Shown here piece after piece: positions 27,097 through 39,400 of a stretch of DNA of 64,000 bases (position 1 is its first letter; every line of letters starts with the position of its first letter). This DNA is from Vespula vulgaris. Its lineage: Eukaryota; Arthropoda; Insecta; Hymenoptera; Vespidae. The notes under the pieces were generated by a model. It was not told the origin of the DNA. It saw nothing but the letters and a program-made list of their open reading frames with translations, and did not search any database. A program made the position numbers and the translations under genes. Where the stretch lies: NCBI RefSeq assembly GCF_905475345.1, contig NC_066594.1, forward strand, positions 1,728,501-1,792,500. Direction: 5' to 3'.

Positions 27097-29965
27097 CTAG
27101 CTGCTTTTCGATGATTGACTCGCTAAAGCTTCTTGTCCTCGTTGATAACTAAAAATTAAAAAATATTTATCAGTTCACGGATTAGGGATATTTGACGATA
27201 AAACAATGAATAGATAATCTTTGAACTAATATCAAGATATCTTCATGTTTATAATAAAAGAAATTGTTCATTTTCAAATGTCTAAATCGCTGATATTGTA
27301 AAGCTAATGAACAAACTTTTAATATATCGTATCTAAAAATAAATTCTAAGTAAACGACGTAACGTCATATTCTGGCATGAACGAACGAACAAACGAACAA
27401 AAGAACGAAAGAACGGACGAATGAATGAATAAATGTACGAACGAACGAACAAACGGACGAACGGACGGACGAACGGACGAACGGACGAACGAATAAACAA
27501 ACAAACGAACGAACGAATGAACGACGAACGAACGAATGACCTTGATCCTTGAAACCAGAAAAAAAAATTTATCCTCGGTAGACTGGCAAAGCGTGCTTAG
27601 TCAAGTTTTTGATATTAACATAATGTAAAGCATACTTACTTTATCGCTCTAGAAATTTGATAGAGTGCTGTACATGCGACGAAAAAGTTTACGCTGAAAA
27701 GACTCCAATTTTTTGGTGTGATCGCCAAAGAATATCTCGTCCAAATGATTCCAGTAACAGCCAATGAGGAAGACTGTCCAATGGAAATTTTATCGGCTGG
27801 TCTTTGTAAGTCGCCTAAACCTGCTATCACGAGTCCCTGCAATAGGAAACGATACTGACGTGTATATAAATTTGGAAAAAAAAAAGACGAAAAAATAACA
27901 ACTATTATATATCGAATCAACGAAACTCTATCTTGCATAAATTCGATACGAATTTTACAAAATCATAAAAGTTTTTCATTCCAACGAATTTTAACGAGTT
28001 AAATCAACGTATGCGTGGAACTTCGTTCTAATAAATTAATATCGATCGATCTTTGTACGTAGGACGTTAGGTACGTCGAAAGTTTGACCTATATTAGTTT
28101 ATTTAGGTCAACCTAACTTTTTACCACGAACATGCGCGGTATCTCAGCGAACGTGCGAAAAAGCCAATTTTCTCGTATCTCTTGGATGTTTTTTAATTTT
28201 GTTTTTTTTTTTTAATGTTTTTTTCTTTTTTCTGATTATTTTTCTTCTCTTTTTTTTTTTATAGCACGACTGATGGACATGGCTGACGGCTTAAACGTTA
28301 CGGATGATTGATAATACGCGCATGTGCGTGAACAAGCATATCAATACTCCGTTTTCTAATGGGGAAAAGAAACAAGGAAGAGACAAACAGGAAATAAAGA
28401 ATTTAACAATTTCGTACGTTTCTAGAATTTTCATTATTCGATGTAAACAATATTCTAAGGAGATTGTAAGCAGATAGTTTCTCTTATCTTATCTATCTAT
28501 ACATATATATTATATCTATATCTATATATATATATTGCAAATATGATCAGCGATTACCTTGAAAGAAGATCGATCTGTTTAAATACTAATGCGGGTAGAT
28601 CACGAATACGGATAAGAAAAATCGTATTCCGATGAACTACCGTATAAATAATCATCATTTACTATTGTCTTTATATGATACGAGTTTATCAATGCACTAA
28701 GTAAATATCTCATCGTTGAAAAATACATGTATATGTGTACTTATATATTTTAAAATGATAGGAGACCATTATATATTATATTCAATACTTTCGATTGACA
28801 ATATAACGTTACGATTTCTTATTTATATTGAATGATAGTTTAGATGTATACCGTTTGTTCATTGAATATCGACTATCATTGTCCGAGTTTATCCACCAAT
28901 AACGTTCAAGTTACGCAGCATCCCCGATAAAATCGCATACGTCACAGTAATAACTTCTTTCGGCAATTATCATGTATTACTATAAAATCTTTTACTAACC
29001 CATTTTACAGCTGGTGCCCAGAAAAATATGGTCTGTGGTCCTGAAAGCACAAATCCCATGGATACTTATTATCGAAGGCAGCTTGAACGACAGCTTGTAG
29101 GCAGCTTGAAAAGAACAAACGTTACGACATGTTGACTTTTAAAAATGATACATAAATATTACGAGGATTTATATTTCGTCGACAAAGGAAGGATATATAT
29201 ATATATGTATGCATGTGTGTATATATATGTATGCATATATACACATACGCATGTAAACAATATTTTTATTGCGAGTTAAATTTTGCTTATATACGAAATA
29301 CTCGTGAAAGTATATTTTCTAATCTTTAACATAAATAAAAATTAGTAAAATCCTCGATCGTATTAATATCGCATAGAATCATTTTAAAAAGTCATGTTCC
29401 CTTGTACTCAAAATAATAATCTTAGAATAAAACTGGAGGTTCTCTTGGCGTCGCATTGATCTACTTTTCGTTTCGAGGCTTGCTAAAGTTCAGAGAGAAA
29501 GATCGATAATACGTCGGGATATAGAATGCAAAAAGCGAAAATTCAAACGATTATATCTCTTTTGATAATAGTTAGATATCTCTAAACGCGATATTGCGTT
29601 TAATTTCTTTTCTTTTTTTTTTTCTTTCTTTTTTTTAAATATAGAAATAACATTTTCCTCAGATACATCATATTTCTCGCAAATCGACACAACAAAAGAA
29701 CGTAAAAACCAAAGACAGTGGGATTTACAATATGCGCTGTTCCAAGAATTCATGTGTATTATAACTAGTAAATTATTGCAAGGTTACTTTTGCTCACATT
29801 AGAATTCTCTATCTTCGTGCTTTTCGTAATAATATAAACGAAGATTGTAGAATATACAAACGTACAATCATTGACACGTATTTATTTTATTTCGATGATA
29901 TAAAGTTCAACAGATAAATTAATGTCGGCTGACCTATGATTATAATTCCAATACGAGTGATACGA

Positions 29966-30019
<54 letters not shown>

Positions 30020-30232
30020 TGTATATAATGTATTATATGTACAGTTATATATACACATGCAAGAGAAGGAACCACGTGCCACGTTCCACAGGATTCCCAT
30101 ATGAGTTTAAAAGTAGTAGAGGGGAGAGAAAAGGAAATTTTACTAACCGGCTGGATGATTCCAAAATGGTTGAAGTTTTTCAGGCACGTATTTCCCAAGA
30201 GCTTTCATTGTATTTTTGTATACAACCGACAT
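27097..30232 (-). CDS. MPC2: Mitochondrial pyruvate carrier 2 (MPC2)
   Basis: Four minus-strand exons: 30232-30148, 29040-29000, 27836-27640 and 27148-27097 (stop TAG). All splice sites are GT/AG; the total is 375 nt, 124 aa, close to the usual MPC2 length of about 127. The start at 30232 (MSVVYKNTMKALGKYVPEKL) is preferred over the downstream ATG at 30208 because it restores the MSxxYR-type N-terminus of the family. Diagnostic segments are FWNHPAGPQTIFFWAPAVKW (residues 23-42), RPADKISIGQSSSLAVTG (54-71), IWTRYSLAITPKNWSLFSVN (73-92) and a basic/polar tail ending SSKSS. Family knowledge: MPC2 pairs with MPC1 in the inner mitochondrial membrane to import pyruvate into the matrix; the hydrophobic segments fit its membrane helices. 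The gene sits between the IAP gene upstream and Sap47 downstream. Confidence 0.96.
27379..27539 (+). repeat. Degenerate GAAC/ACGA tetranucleotide minisatellite
   Basis: About 160 bp of GAAC, AAAC, GGAC and GAAT words in a four-base register, within MPC2 intron 3. The interspersed CGGA variants form a local sub-block near 27450-27492. It lies about 100 bp from the donor of exon 3. Confidence 0.85.
29968..30015. repeat. (TA)n microsatellite in MPC2 intron 1
   Basis: About 48 bp of pure TA, about 130 bp downstream of the MPC2 exon 1 donor. Confidence 0.95.
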
Positions 30233-30299
30233 TTTTCGTTATTAAAGACTTGTTACAATAAATAGAAATAAAGATAAAGTGAAAGAAAGAAAAAGAAAC

Positions 30300-30500
30300 T
30301 CGCGAAAAGAAAGCTCGACACACACACAGAATCTACACAGGCCGGCGTCTCAGCACGAAGTGGCGCGCTGCTTACCCCCGCCCTGATTCTTACTCGCTCG
30401 TTCGCTTGCTCCCCCCACCCCTTCCCACTCAATATTACGCGTCCTAGGTCGTAACCTTAAAGGCGATCGCGCAATAAGAGTACAAACTCGTACGACGTTT
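30300..30500 (-). promoter_or_regulatory. GC/CpG-rich presumed promoter region of MPC2
   Basis: Directly upstream of the MPC2 start the sequence turns sharply GC- and CpG-rich (about 30330-30480, with GGCCGGCGTC, GTGGCGCGCTGC, a C-rich run and GGCGATCGCGC). The flanks are AT-rich. This is the expected position of the transcription start. No TATA box or initiator was identified with confidence. Confidence 0.5.
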
Positions 30501-31500
30501 ATTTATCCACTTTGCTTTATAACTGACTCAGTGTGCCAAAATTCTTGAGAAAAATAGGAGCTCGTAATATCCGATTGTCTTATAGTTTCAATTTTTTTAT
30601 CTTTCTTATAACGCTTCATACACGCTTTCTTTCTTTTTCTTTTTTTCCTTAACGAAAAATTTTCTTAATCGTATACGATCGTATTACCGATCTTTTTTTA
30701 TTTATACGTCTACGCTTTTGTTTATTTCTTTCACTTTCTAACTCGTATTTTAAGGAAATATTTTTATCTTTCGAAAGAAAAATGTTTTGTAGAAAAAAAG
30801 AAATTTATACTCGTGACATCGCGTAAGTTAGTTGAAGGCCGGAAGGTTTGATTATAATCTGCATATCTTGCAACGCGACATACAATTTACGTTTTTAGAT
30901 TATGTAATATTTGCTTCGAGTAAAAATGTTTGTTAGCTTTTAAATAATGAGAAAACTTAGGATACATTGTTGTCTGGTATACGTGTTTAGATAAATAAAA
31001 AAAGATATCGTCTATTTACTAATTGATCTGAAACGAAGTATCAATGACTGACCTTGTTGCCTACGTCATACTGGCACTGGCCTAGAGTTTAGAATTAGAA
31101 ACACCGTTGCGTGCCAAGCTGTATCACGCTTTGGGCGAGGCTGTCAATAAATAACTCGTTTTATCGTATGCCATATTGTTCAATAACATCATCGTTTCCG
31201 GGCTTACTGGGCAATATGCTAATACTAATATATAACAATATAATTCGTATCACCTAAAGTACGTAGATAACAAAACTTGAATATATCTTTAATAATAATT
31301 AATAAATTTGTATCTAAACTAATTTGAATAGTAACATTTATTTGTTTTTTTTTTTCTTGTAGTCGTTATGAAAAAAAAATGTATAAACGATCTTCCAAAG
31401 TTTTTTAACAAATAATTCATGAAATCATAGATTTTAGATTGTTGTATAAATGCAACGTATGTTAGATTACATGATGTGTCGTAATATATACTCATCATAC
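30500..31500. other. MPC2-IAP intergenic region
   Basis: Mostly AT-rich. An island of mixed composition at about 31040-31170 stands out, but I could not assign it to an RNA or protein gene. The left part is presumed MPC2 upstream sequence, the right part IAP 3' UTR. Confidence 0.4.
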
Positions 31501-31505
31501 ATTTG

Positions 31506-31511
31506 TTTATT
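31506..31511 (-). terminator. Candidate polyadenylation signal of the IAP gene
   Basis: Minus-strand AATAAA about 247 nt after the IAP stop. No closer canonical hexamer was seen. Another lies near 31338-31343. Confidence 0.3.
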
Positions 31512-31757
31512 TACATCTTACAATTTAGAATGTATCCAACATTAAAACGGAACATACTATTCGACGAAGTAGTAGGATTTTCTGTTAAGATCCATGTAAT
31601 TAAATTGTTATTTACTTTTTCTTTCTGCACCTATTGACAGTGTTATTTGTTGGAATGCATAAAGAAAAAAAAAAAAAACAAAGATTGATAAGTATTAAAT
31701 GTTGTTAATTTTCAAAAAAGGAGCTATTGTTCTTATGATTTATACAAATATTATAGA

Positions 31758-33050
31758 TTATGAAAGAATAGCTCTTAAGGTCAATGTTACGGGCTGCCGA
31801 CAAACGGCACACGTGGTCATGGCAGGTGCACATTTAACACAAGTAACCATATGTCTACAAGGTAAGAATACTACACCTAATTCTGCATCATAACAGATTT
31901 TACACAATCTTGCATCGTCTATAGATTTATGCGCCTTTGCACCATGACAATTTTTAGAGCTTTCTTTACTACTTGAACTAGAACTTAAATTATCTGTATC
32001 ATTATCCCCAGAATTAATATTTGAGTTCCCTTGTTTCGTGCCTTTGAAATCTGCTGAAGATGATTGAATCTTTTGAATGAAATTTGGTAAATTCATCCGG
32101 ATTGTTTCCTAAACAAAATGTAATTAAAAATTAATTCAAAGTTATTAATATTTAAACAAAAAAAATTTTATTTATGTAAATAATTATTAAGAATATACCT
32201 CCTTAGACGATGTTGCTAATTCTTGTTCTTTTATCATATTCACATATTCTTGTCCTTTCACCATTAAAAGATAATAACACTTAGAAAACCACTTGGCATG
32301 TTGTTCCCAAGGATCATCTTGTGGCTCCCAATCTTTTAAACCTTCGCCACAATGATAACATAAAGTTTGATCGCCTTTTCCTGTATAGAAAAATCCAGCA
32401 TTTGCTAATTGATCTTTCTTTTGTGGCATCGATTTAGGCCATGTATCAAAAGTACGCAGTCTAGCATCATAGCTTATATATTCTGGATGTACTGGTGACT
32501 TTGGTTTTTCAAGACCTAGAGATGCTAATTTAGTAGTACTTGGAAATTGTAATTCCAAAGAAGATATTGCATCACATTCACTTTGAAGAGATCCATTTTG
32601 AAATGGTCTATCACGTGATTCACAAACATCTTCAGTATTTGATCTGGATACTGACATTGTGTTAGTATCTATATCGATAGGTACATTACCACACGGTACA
32701 TTTCTAACAAAACGGCATGTTTGCGAATGCTTTATATGATCTAGCATAGAAACACTTTGTTCCCACTGATTTACCTCTACTTGACATTCAAAGCATCTCA
32801 CTGTATCAGCTTCACCCATGTAATAAAAGCCAGCTGTTGCAAGTCTTTTTGGTTCTATAAATGTGACAGGCCAATTCTCAAAGCTCTGTAATCTGACCAA
32901 TTCAAATCGATAATCTGGATTATCTACTTCGTCGACTCCTGGCTCTAATGACAATTGTTGTGGTGCTGATGACATTACGTGTGGATTTTCTGAAGATTTG
33001 AATGACATTGAATTTTTTGAAAAATCTGCATGTTCAATAACATCTGTCAT
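31758..33050 (-). CDS. Iap1: Inhibitor of apoptosis, DIAP1/thread type (two BIR domains and RING)
   Basis: Two coding exons: 33050-32199 and 32108-31758, joined in phase 0 by an 89-bp intron; 400 aa. BIR1 spans about residues 48-117 with zinc ligands C86, C89, H105, C112. BIR2 spans about 194-265 with C231, C234, H251, C258 and the intact signature GEGLKDWEPQDDPWEQHAKW of an IAP-binding-motif groove. A serine-rich acidic linker follows. A C3HC4 RING ends the protein (C353, C356, C368, H370, C374, C377, C384, C387), with the usual hydrophobic tail RAILS. Two BIRs plus RING and no UBA or CARD fits DIAP1 rather than DIAP2 or XIAP. Family knowledge: a cytosolic E3 ligase that binds and ubiquitinates caspases such as Dronc and is displaced by IAP antagonists. 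In BIR1 the second Cys to His spacing is 15 residues instead of the usual 16. Upstream on the same strand is Dark, the activator of Dronc. Confidence 0.96.
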
Positions 33051-33800
33051 ACTTGTTATTAACTTTTACTGTTTATTTTTAATTTATGTTTTTTATTAAT
33101 TTAAGATCTTCAAATTATTGAAGACTCAAATCTATAAAAAAAAGAGATTACATATTTTTTATAAATTCCAAGCATACTATATAAACGATTTATGCAACAG
33201 CAAAGAAAAAGAAAGTGTACTAACGAATTTCCTACTTTCTATTACGCGCTAAATATTAAACATAAACTTAACTACGTCTAAATAATCTACATAAATATTC
33301 TCAATATATATTATTTCATCCAAATTGAAAAAAAAATATACGAGATTTAACGATTTCTTCTTTGTAAACAAAGAGAATAGCTAACGTACCAATTTACTGT
33401 TTTGTTTACTTCTTATTCTATTCCCTTTCTTGCGACGAGAAGTATAGTTTAAAAAATAGGAAATACTTGTGTGCTTCTTTATTCGTATCTTTTCTTTCGA
33501 GTAAGTCCACTTCTTGTAAAGGATGATTAATATGTGTTGATATCTGACAAAAAGGGAGTAGAAAAACCAGAACAGCAGTTTTTTCGGACTTTCAGGTATG
33601 TCTTGGCTACAAAATCAAAGAAATTTGATCAAATACATTCACGTATTATTTTTCTTAACTACATATAGTATAATAACATGACTAAATATTTCGAAGAAAT
33701 GAAAATACGTACGAAAAGAAAGAAAACTTTTCTTTAGTTAATATTATCAACCACACTAGGAACAAAGCTTCTATGTGCTCCACGATGGTGTGAGAGAGAA

Positions 33801-33833
<33 letters not shown>

Positions 33834-34759
33834 AGGAGAAGGGAAAAGAGAGGGGGGGAAGTTCAGACAAGAACCGCGAGTTTAAATTACGCTTGCGTTG
33901 TCTACTCGCAGCGCTGGTGTCAATACAAAAGAAATAAACATTTTTGTGACCTGATTCTCTCAATATAATTTAAACTATCCACAAAAGAATCATTAATAAT
34001 CTTTTAATAATTTCTTAATATTGGATTAAAAATAAAATCTATATATCATCTTTTGTTAAGGGGCAAAAGAGGAATTTTAGGTTTTGAAAATAAAATGATG
34101 TTGTGCAGGCATCGGATGAATATATTTAAATGTAATATTGTCAAGTCTTATAATCGTATAGAAATGGCATGTTTAATAATTAAATTCTTCTTAAACTAGT
34201 AAACATATCTGTTATGCATTCTCTAATTCTTTAAAATATATAAGTTAATCCATTAAAACATCCATTAAAGTATAAAATTGATTCATTAAAATATATAAAT
34301 TCTGCATATTTCAAAAAGATATGTTTACTTTACAAATCATTGCTATGACATAGCGCTATTAAAGAGAAACTATGCCATTCTGTTTAATATTAATCTTTTG
34401 TCTCTTCTTAAATTATAATACGTGAAGTATATGCGCATACTTGTATATATATAAGGCACCTATTAAAAACAATGATCACTTTTAAAAATCAGTACATTTT
34501 TTTAGATTTATGCATATTATTGTAGAGATCAATCTTTAGAAATTTTTAATTTCACTAACATAAATACCTATAACGGTCTTATCTATAAAGATCTTATAAA
34601 ATTACTTATAAATGCATATATAAATGTAGAAAAATTTCATTTTGATTATTCATACAAAATTCTTGATTAATTACTTATCAGAAAAAAAAACATACTACAA
34701 AATAATAATAAATCTTACTATATATGTATATATTGCACTTATTTTTTTTTTTTATAGTA

Positions 34760-34924
34760 TTGGGTCAATGTAAAAGTTTGTCCCATTTTTTATAAAAAAA
34801 AATTAAAGGAAAATTTTATTTACTATTTTTAGTATATCAATAAATTACTTACTAAAAATAGTAAATAAAATTTTCCTTTCAATATTTGTATAAAAAAGTA
34901 GAACAAAATTTTGCATCAACCAAA
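34760..34924. mobile_element. Mariner-type MITE, near-palindromic, TA flanks
   Basis: A 165-bp element flanked by TA on both sides. The left end reads TTGGGTCAATGTAAAAGTTT; the reverse complement of the right end reads TTTGGTTGATGCAAAATTTT. The similarity continues inward almost to the centre: AAAATTTTATTTACTATTTT at left is matched by its reverse complement at right around a short centre near 34840-34850. TTGGGT-type ends, TA target duplications and lack of coding capacity are typical of mariner-derived MITEs. Confidence 0.8.
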
Positions 34925-35190
34925 TATATGCAATATTTGAAGATAGGTAAAAATTGATCTATCAATTTCGAATATCATAATTATAAAATAATATATAATT
35001 ATAATTAATAAATTATTTAGTTATAGAAACAAGATAATATTTTATAAAAAGGACAAATTTCTTAGATATATATACGAAGTTATTCAAAGAAATTTGATCC
35101 ATTTATAGTAACATAAATTTCATAATAAAATATAAAAAATATGTTAATAAGATTATATATATATATATATCACATACACATGCATATACA

Positions 35191-35223
<33 letters not shown>

Positions 35224-35471
35224 TTGTTCAAATTCATAAAATATTAATGATATTAGATAATTTTTTAATATATAGAATAATGTTCCAGAATAAAAGTATT
35301 AATGTATTAATATTATGATACTGGAAATAATAGAGAAATAGAACACATATAGTTAGAATAATAAATAAGTTTTGCACAATAGATATGCAAAGACAAGTAC
35401 AAAACTAAACAACTATACGTATAAAACACAGTTTATGTGTTAAGTATTTTTTAAAGATATTAACATATATA

Positions 35472-35943
35472 GGGTGGAACACAAGAACCTGACGATTTTC
35501 AAATGTTTTATACAGGAACTTAGTATCTATATTTTTTGTTTCAGTATAAGTTGCTTGCTTTCCATATAGCAAGGGCGACAACGATTGTTTTGCGTAATAT
35601 ATTTCTCAGGAATTTATTTCCTATCCTGCTCGTTTACCCGATCAAATGTTTGGATTATTGAATTATTTCTACAAAAATTAAGTTCTCCATGATCCATCTT
35701 AATATTTAAAGATTTAAAACTACAGATTAAAGATTAAATTTTAATAATAATGAAAAAAGTTGTAAATTTTCGAGGTAGACTTGACAATCTTCGAAAAATA
35801 GAGAAAAACATCTCACTAATATCCTTTTTAAAAAATAGAATTATATTACAATTATTTTCTATTAACATGAAACAATAAATAAAAGATTGAAAACTTAAGA
35901 TCTTATTTCATTAAAAAAATCTTTAGATTTCTGTGCTTCACTC
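35472..35943. mobile_element. TA-flanked terminal-inverted-repeat element, non-autonomous
   Basis: The left end GGGTGGAACACAAGAACCTG and the reverse complement of the right end GAGTGAAGCACAGAAATCTA align over about 30 bp with roughly 70 percent identity, and both are bordered by TA. The interior of about 410 bp has no open frame of note. Consistent with a Tc1/mariner-derived non-autonomous element; older than the element at 34760. Confidence 0.55.
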
Positions 35944-36203
35944 TATATATCACATATTTATATTAAAACTAAGTAGTAATGAAAAATCTTATTTCTCTTA
36001 TACAAGATAGGAATTGTTGCTTTTTTTTTCTTTTTTTTCTTTTCTTATGATAAGATAAATGCAGTTGGCAATGACGTTAACATTCTTACAAGTAATACAA
36101 GTCTGTATAAAGTTTTTTCGTTAAAAACTTATATAGTAATAAATGCAAGTTAATACAAAATTATTCTCGTAGTCACAAATATTGAAATCCTGTTCTTATA
36201 AAT

Positions 36204-36209
36204 TTTATT
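36204..36209 (-). terminator. Candidate Dark polyadenylation signal
   Basis: Minus-strand AATAAA about 224 nt beyond the Dark stop codon. The sequence is AT-rich, so chance occurrence is possible. Confidence 0.3.
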
Positions 36210-36432
36210 TTAATATTAAAAATTTTTCAGAAATTCTAAAAGAGAGAGACAAAACGAGAAACTATTTTACTAATAAAATAATACCTATATTATTACCTAA
36301 CTATAATTTGACTCATTAATGTTTTCAAATATTAACAGCACCTATCATTATTATAAAATGATAATAAATGATATGTAAATGCAACATTGCACCATTGTAT
36401 ATAACAAATTTATATCATTGCTCTATGATATA

Positions 36433-39400
36433 CTAAGAATAAGCAAATAGTTTGAATGTACTCACAGACCCATAGATGTCGACTGTAACAAATTTGCTAA
36501 AGTCTGCGGATATACATATTTTTGGAATAAAACTCGGCGGTATTTCAAGAGCGCGCAATAATTCTGGCTTTTTACCGTCTCTTCCTACTTTGCGTTTCCA
36601 ATATGAAGGTATATTTCCAATTTGATTGGAATCTTCATCTTTTTGCAATATTTCAATCGATGAATTTGACGATGGAATACATACATCCGTGCTGTAGCAT
36701 TCAGGTGATAAGAAATTGGAATCTGTACTAACAGAAGGTGTACTGACGCTGCGGAGAATGCCTTTACGACTTCGACGTTTTTGTTGTGTACTGTGATCGT
36801 TTAATTGAACGTTCCACCAAGCTAATTCATCTACATTTACTGATAATAACAGAGGAACTTCTGCAATTTCTGGACCCCAATTTAATTGAGTAATAGCACT
36901 AGTATGAAAATAGAGTGTTCGCATGATCTTTTTGTCTTCTATATCGATTATCTAGAATTATATAAAATTTTTATATTTCTTATAGGAGAGAAAAATACGG
37001 TAATATATAAAATACGTCTTATACAGATTTGTCACTGTTTAGACTCACTGTAATATTTCCAGTTTTGAATCCGATTGCCAAATATTTTTGATTATGTGAG
37101 ATATCACAATATGTTGGTTTCTCTCTAAACAATTCTTTGTGGTATAATTCTATTTTTATGCATGGTGGTGTTACAGTATCGTCTTCTTGCAGATTATATA
37201 AAAATAAGTGTTGGCTTTCACTTAACAAAGCTAAAAATTGTTTTCCATAACTAAAGCAACTAAAATAGATGTTTACATTTTTATTATCAATCGTTGCTTT
37301 ACTTATTATTGTCCATTTTGTACCACTAATATTGTAAAGAATTATTACACCATTTTGCGTTACTGTTATAACATATTCGTTATGAACTTCATGAATTGAA
37401 ATGATATACCCTGCATTTTCTATCAAATATGCTATTTTATTGTTCTTCCAAACCTATTAAATAAAAAGATATTGTTTAGTAGAAGAATTAATTCAAATTG
37501 TAGGCATATTTAAATACACTTACCCTCAAAGTATCACTTGTCTCTGTGCATATTATAACTTCATCATTTTCAATTGTTATAAATTTTATAAACTTTGCAC
37601 TTTCATATAACTTCAATATATTGGTAGTTGTCTTACTATCTACATCAAATAACGTTACCATACCTTTATCTGTTATATAAACAAGTTTTTTACCATTAGG
37701 AGAAAGTTTTAAACTTATTATATCCCCATCAATAGAATCGGTTTCTGCTATTACTTCATTGCCAAGTAATATTACAATAGAATTTATATGTGTCGTTTTC
37801 GCAATTATATCCATTTCTCCAAATGACTGTACAAGAGCATCAAATAGCAGAGTTCTAAATGAAATAATGAGACAATAAATTATTAAATTATATGATTACA
37901 GTTATTGTTTAAATTTGCTAAAACAATAACGATTAATATAAACTGAAAATATATTTTTACAGAATAAATTTTCTTATACCTCACTTGATTGGATGTTTCT
38001 TCTATGGGGAATTTCCATTTATGCAATAAATTGTTTTCATTACCGCAGATCTAGATAAAAACATATTTAAATAGATAATATATATATATTATATCTTGAA
38101 TTATTATAAACATTTCCTATTCTCTCAAAATGTTTCTAACTCATGAAATAAATATTATTACTCACATAGTGGTAACCTTCTTCTTTTAACCAATATGTAT
38201 CTAAAGATGTTACGCGGCTTTTGTATGCCGTGATTGGATGAAATCCACCATCTAATTTCCATACATTCACGAGTCCTTCCGAATCAGCTAACACTAAATA
38301 AAGACCATCATATGTTATGGAAGCACAGACATAAATTGTTTTATCGTTTTCTGCCTTTTTCTGTTTCTCATAATTACGTATGTAATCAGTCATCGGACAA
38401 AACCACTTTACATGAATAGCTTTCTTTTCAGTAACAATAATTAACGAATTGTCATGTTCTGGAACGTTGTGAAAAAAAATGACCTTTTGTTTTAATAATT
38501 GTGGATTGTATTGTGTACTGTAAGTATATCCATTATTATCTTTTCTATAAGTTACAAGCGAACCACACGATGAGTCCATCGTATGTAACAGAAAACTTTC
38601 TGTTGTAAATGTGATGTATCTGAGGCAACAATCTCTGTAAAATGCAAATAAATTTTATTTTAAAAATTAGTAAACGTGATTTGTATTATAAAAGAGAGCT
38701 ATTTATATATAAACAAATGATTCATTACTTACTTATTGTTATGTTTAACGGATGTTAGAATATTTCCATTTTTATCCCAGACCTGTAAAAGTATGACAAA
38801 TAAAAAAGATTATTCTCAATATTACAGATAATTATTAATAATTATCAAACAATATACCCGAATTGTTCCTTTATCAGTGCACGCAGCAATACGTTCATCG
38901 TCATGTCCGAATGTAACATCCAATATAATCTCATCTTCTATTGAAAATATTCTTATACTACTATGTCCATCTATGTTTGCATAAATATTTTCCCAAAATA
39001 TTTGCTTTTGTTTTGGACTTTGAATTCTTTTATCTCTTTTATTGAAATAATCATTATTATATAACGTAAAAATTTCAACAACACCTTTGCATAATGTTAA
39101 AAAAAATTCTCCATTTTCAGAGACTACTATTTTTTCGATTACACTCTCCTTTTCGCGTACTTTATATACTATTTGTGTCTTATGTTCAGAATTCCATTGG
39201 ATTATTTCGCTCGTTTTATTTCCAATTAAAACTACATCAGGCTCATCAGTAAAACACGTTGTATGTGTATCCGTACATACTTCTTCACTTTGTGTTATAT
39301 TAGTTTGTTGCAATTTCATACTGTGAGATAAATATAAATTGTTGATTCTTTTCTTAGCTAAATTTTTTGCAGTTTCCATCACATACCCATGATGGAAATA

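Larger units (their letters stand above)
33051..36430. other. IAP-Dark intergenic region
   Basis: About 3.4 kb of AT-rich DNA separating the IAP start from the Dark stop. It contains a (GA)n-rich tract near 33793-33836, two MITE-like elements (34760-34924 and 35472-35943) and a (TA)n/CATA stretch near 35150-35223. The region directly upstream of 33050 should hold the IAP promoter and 5' UTR. No additional gene was found. Confidence 0.55.
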
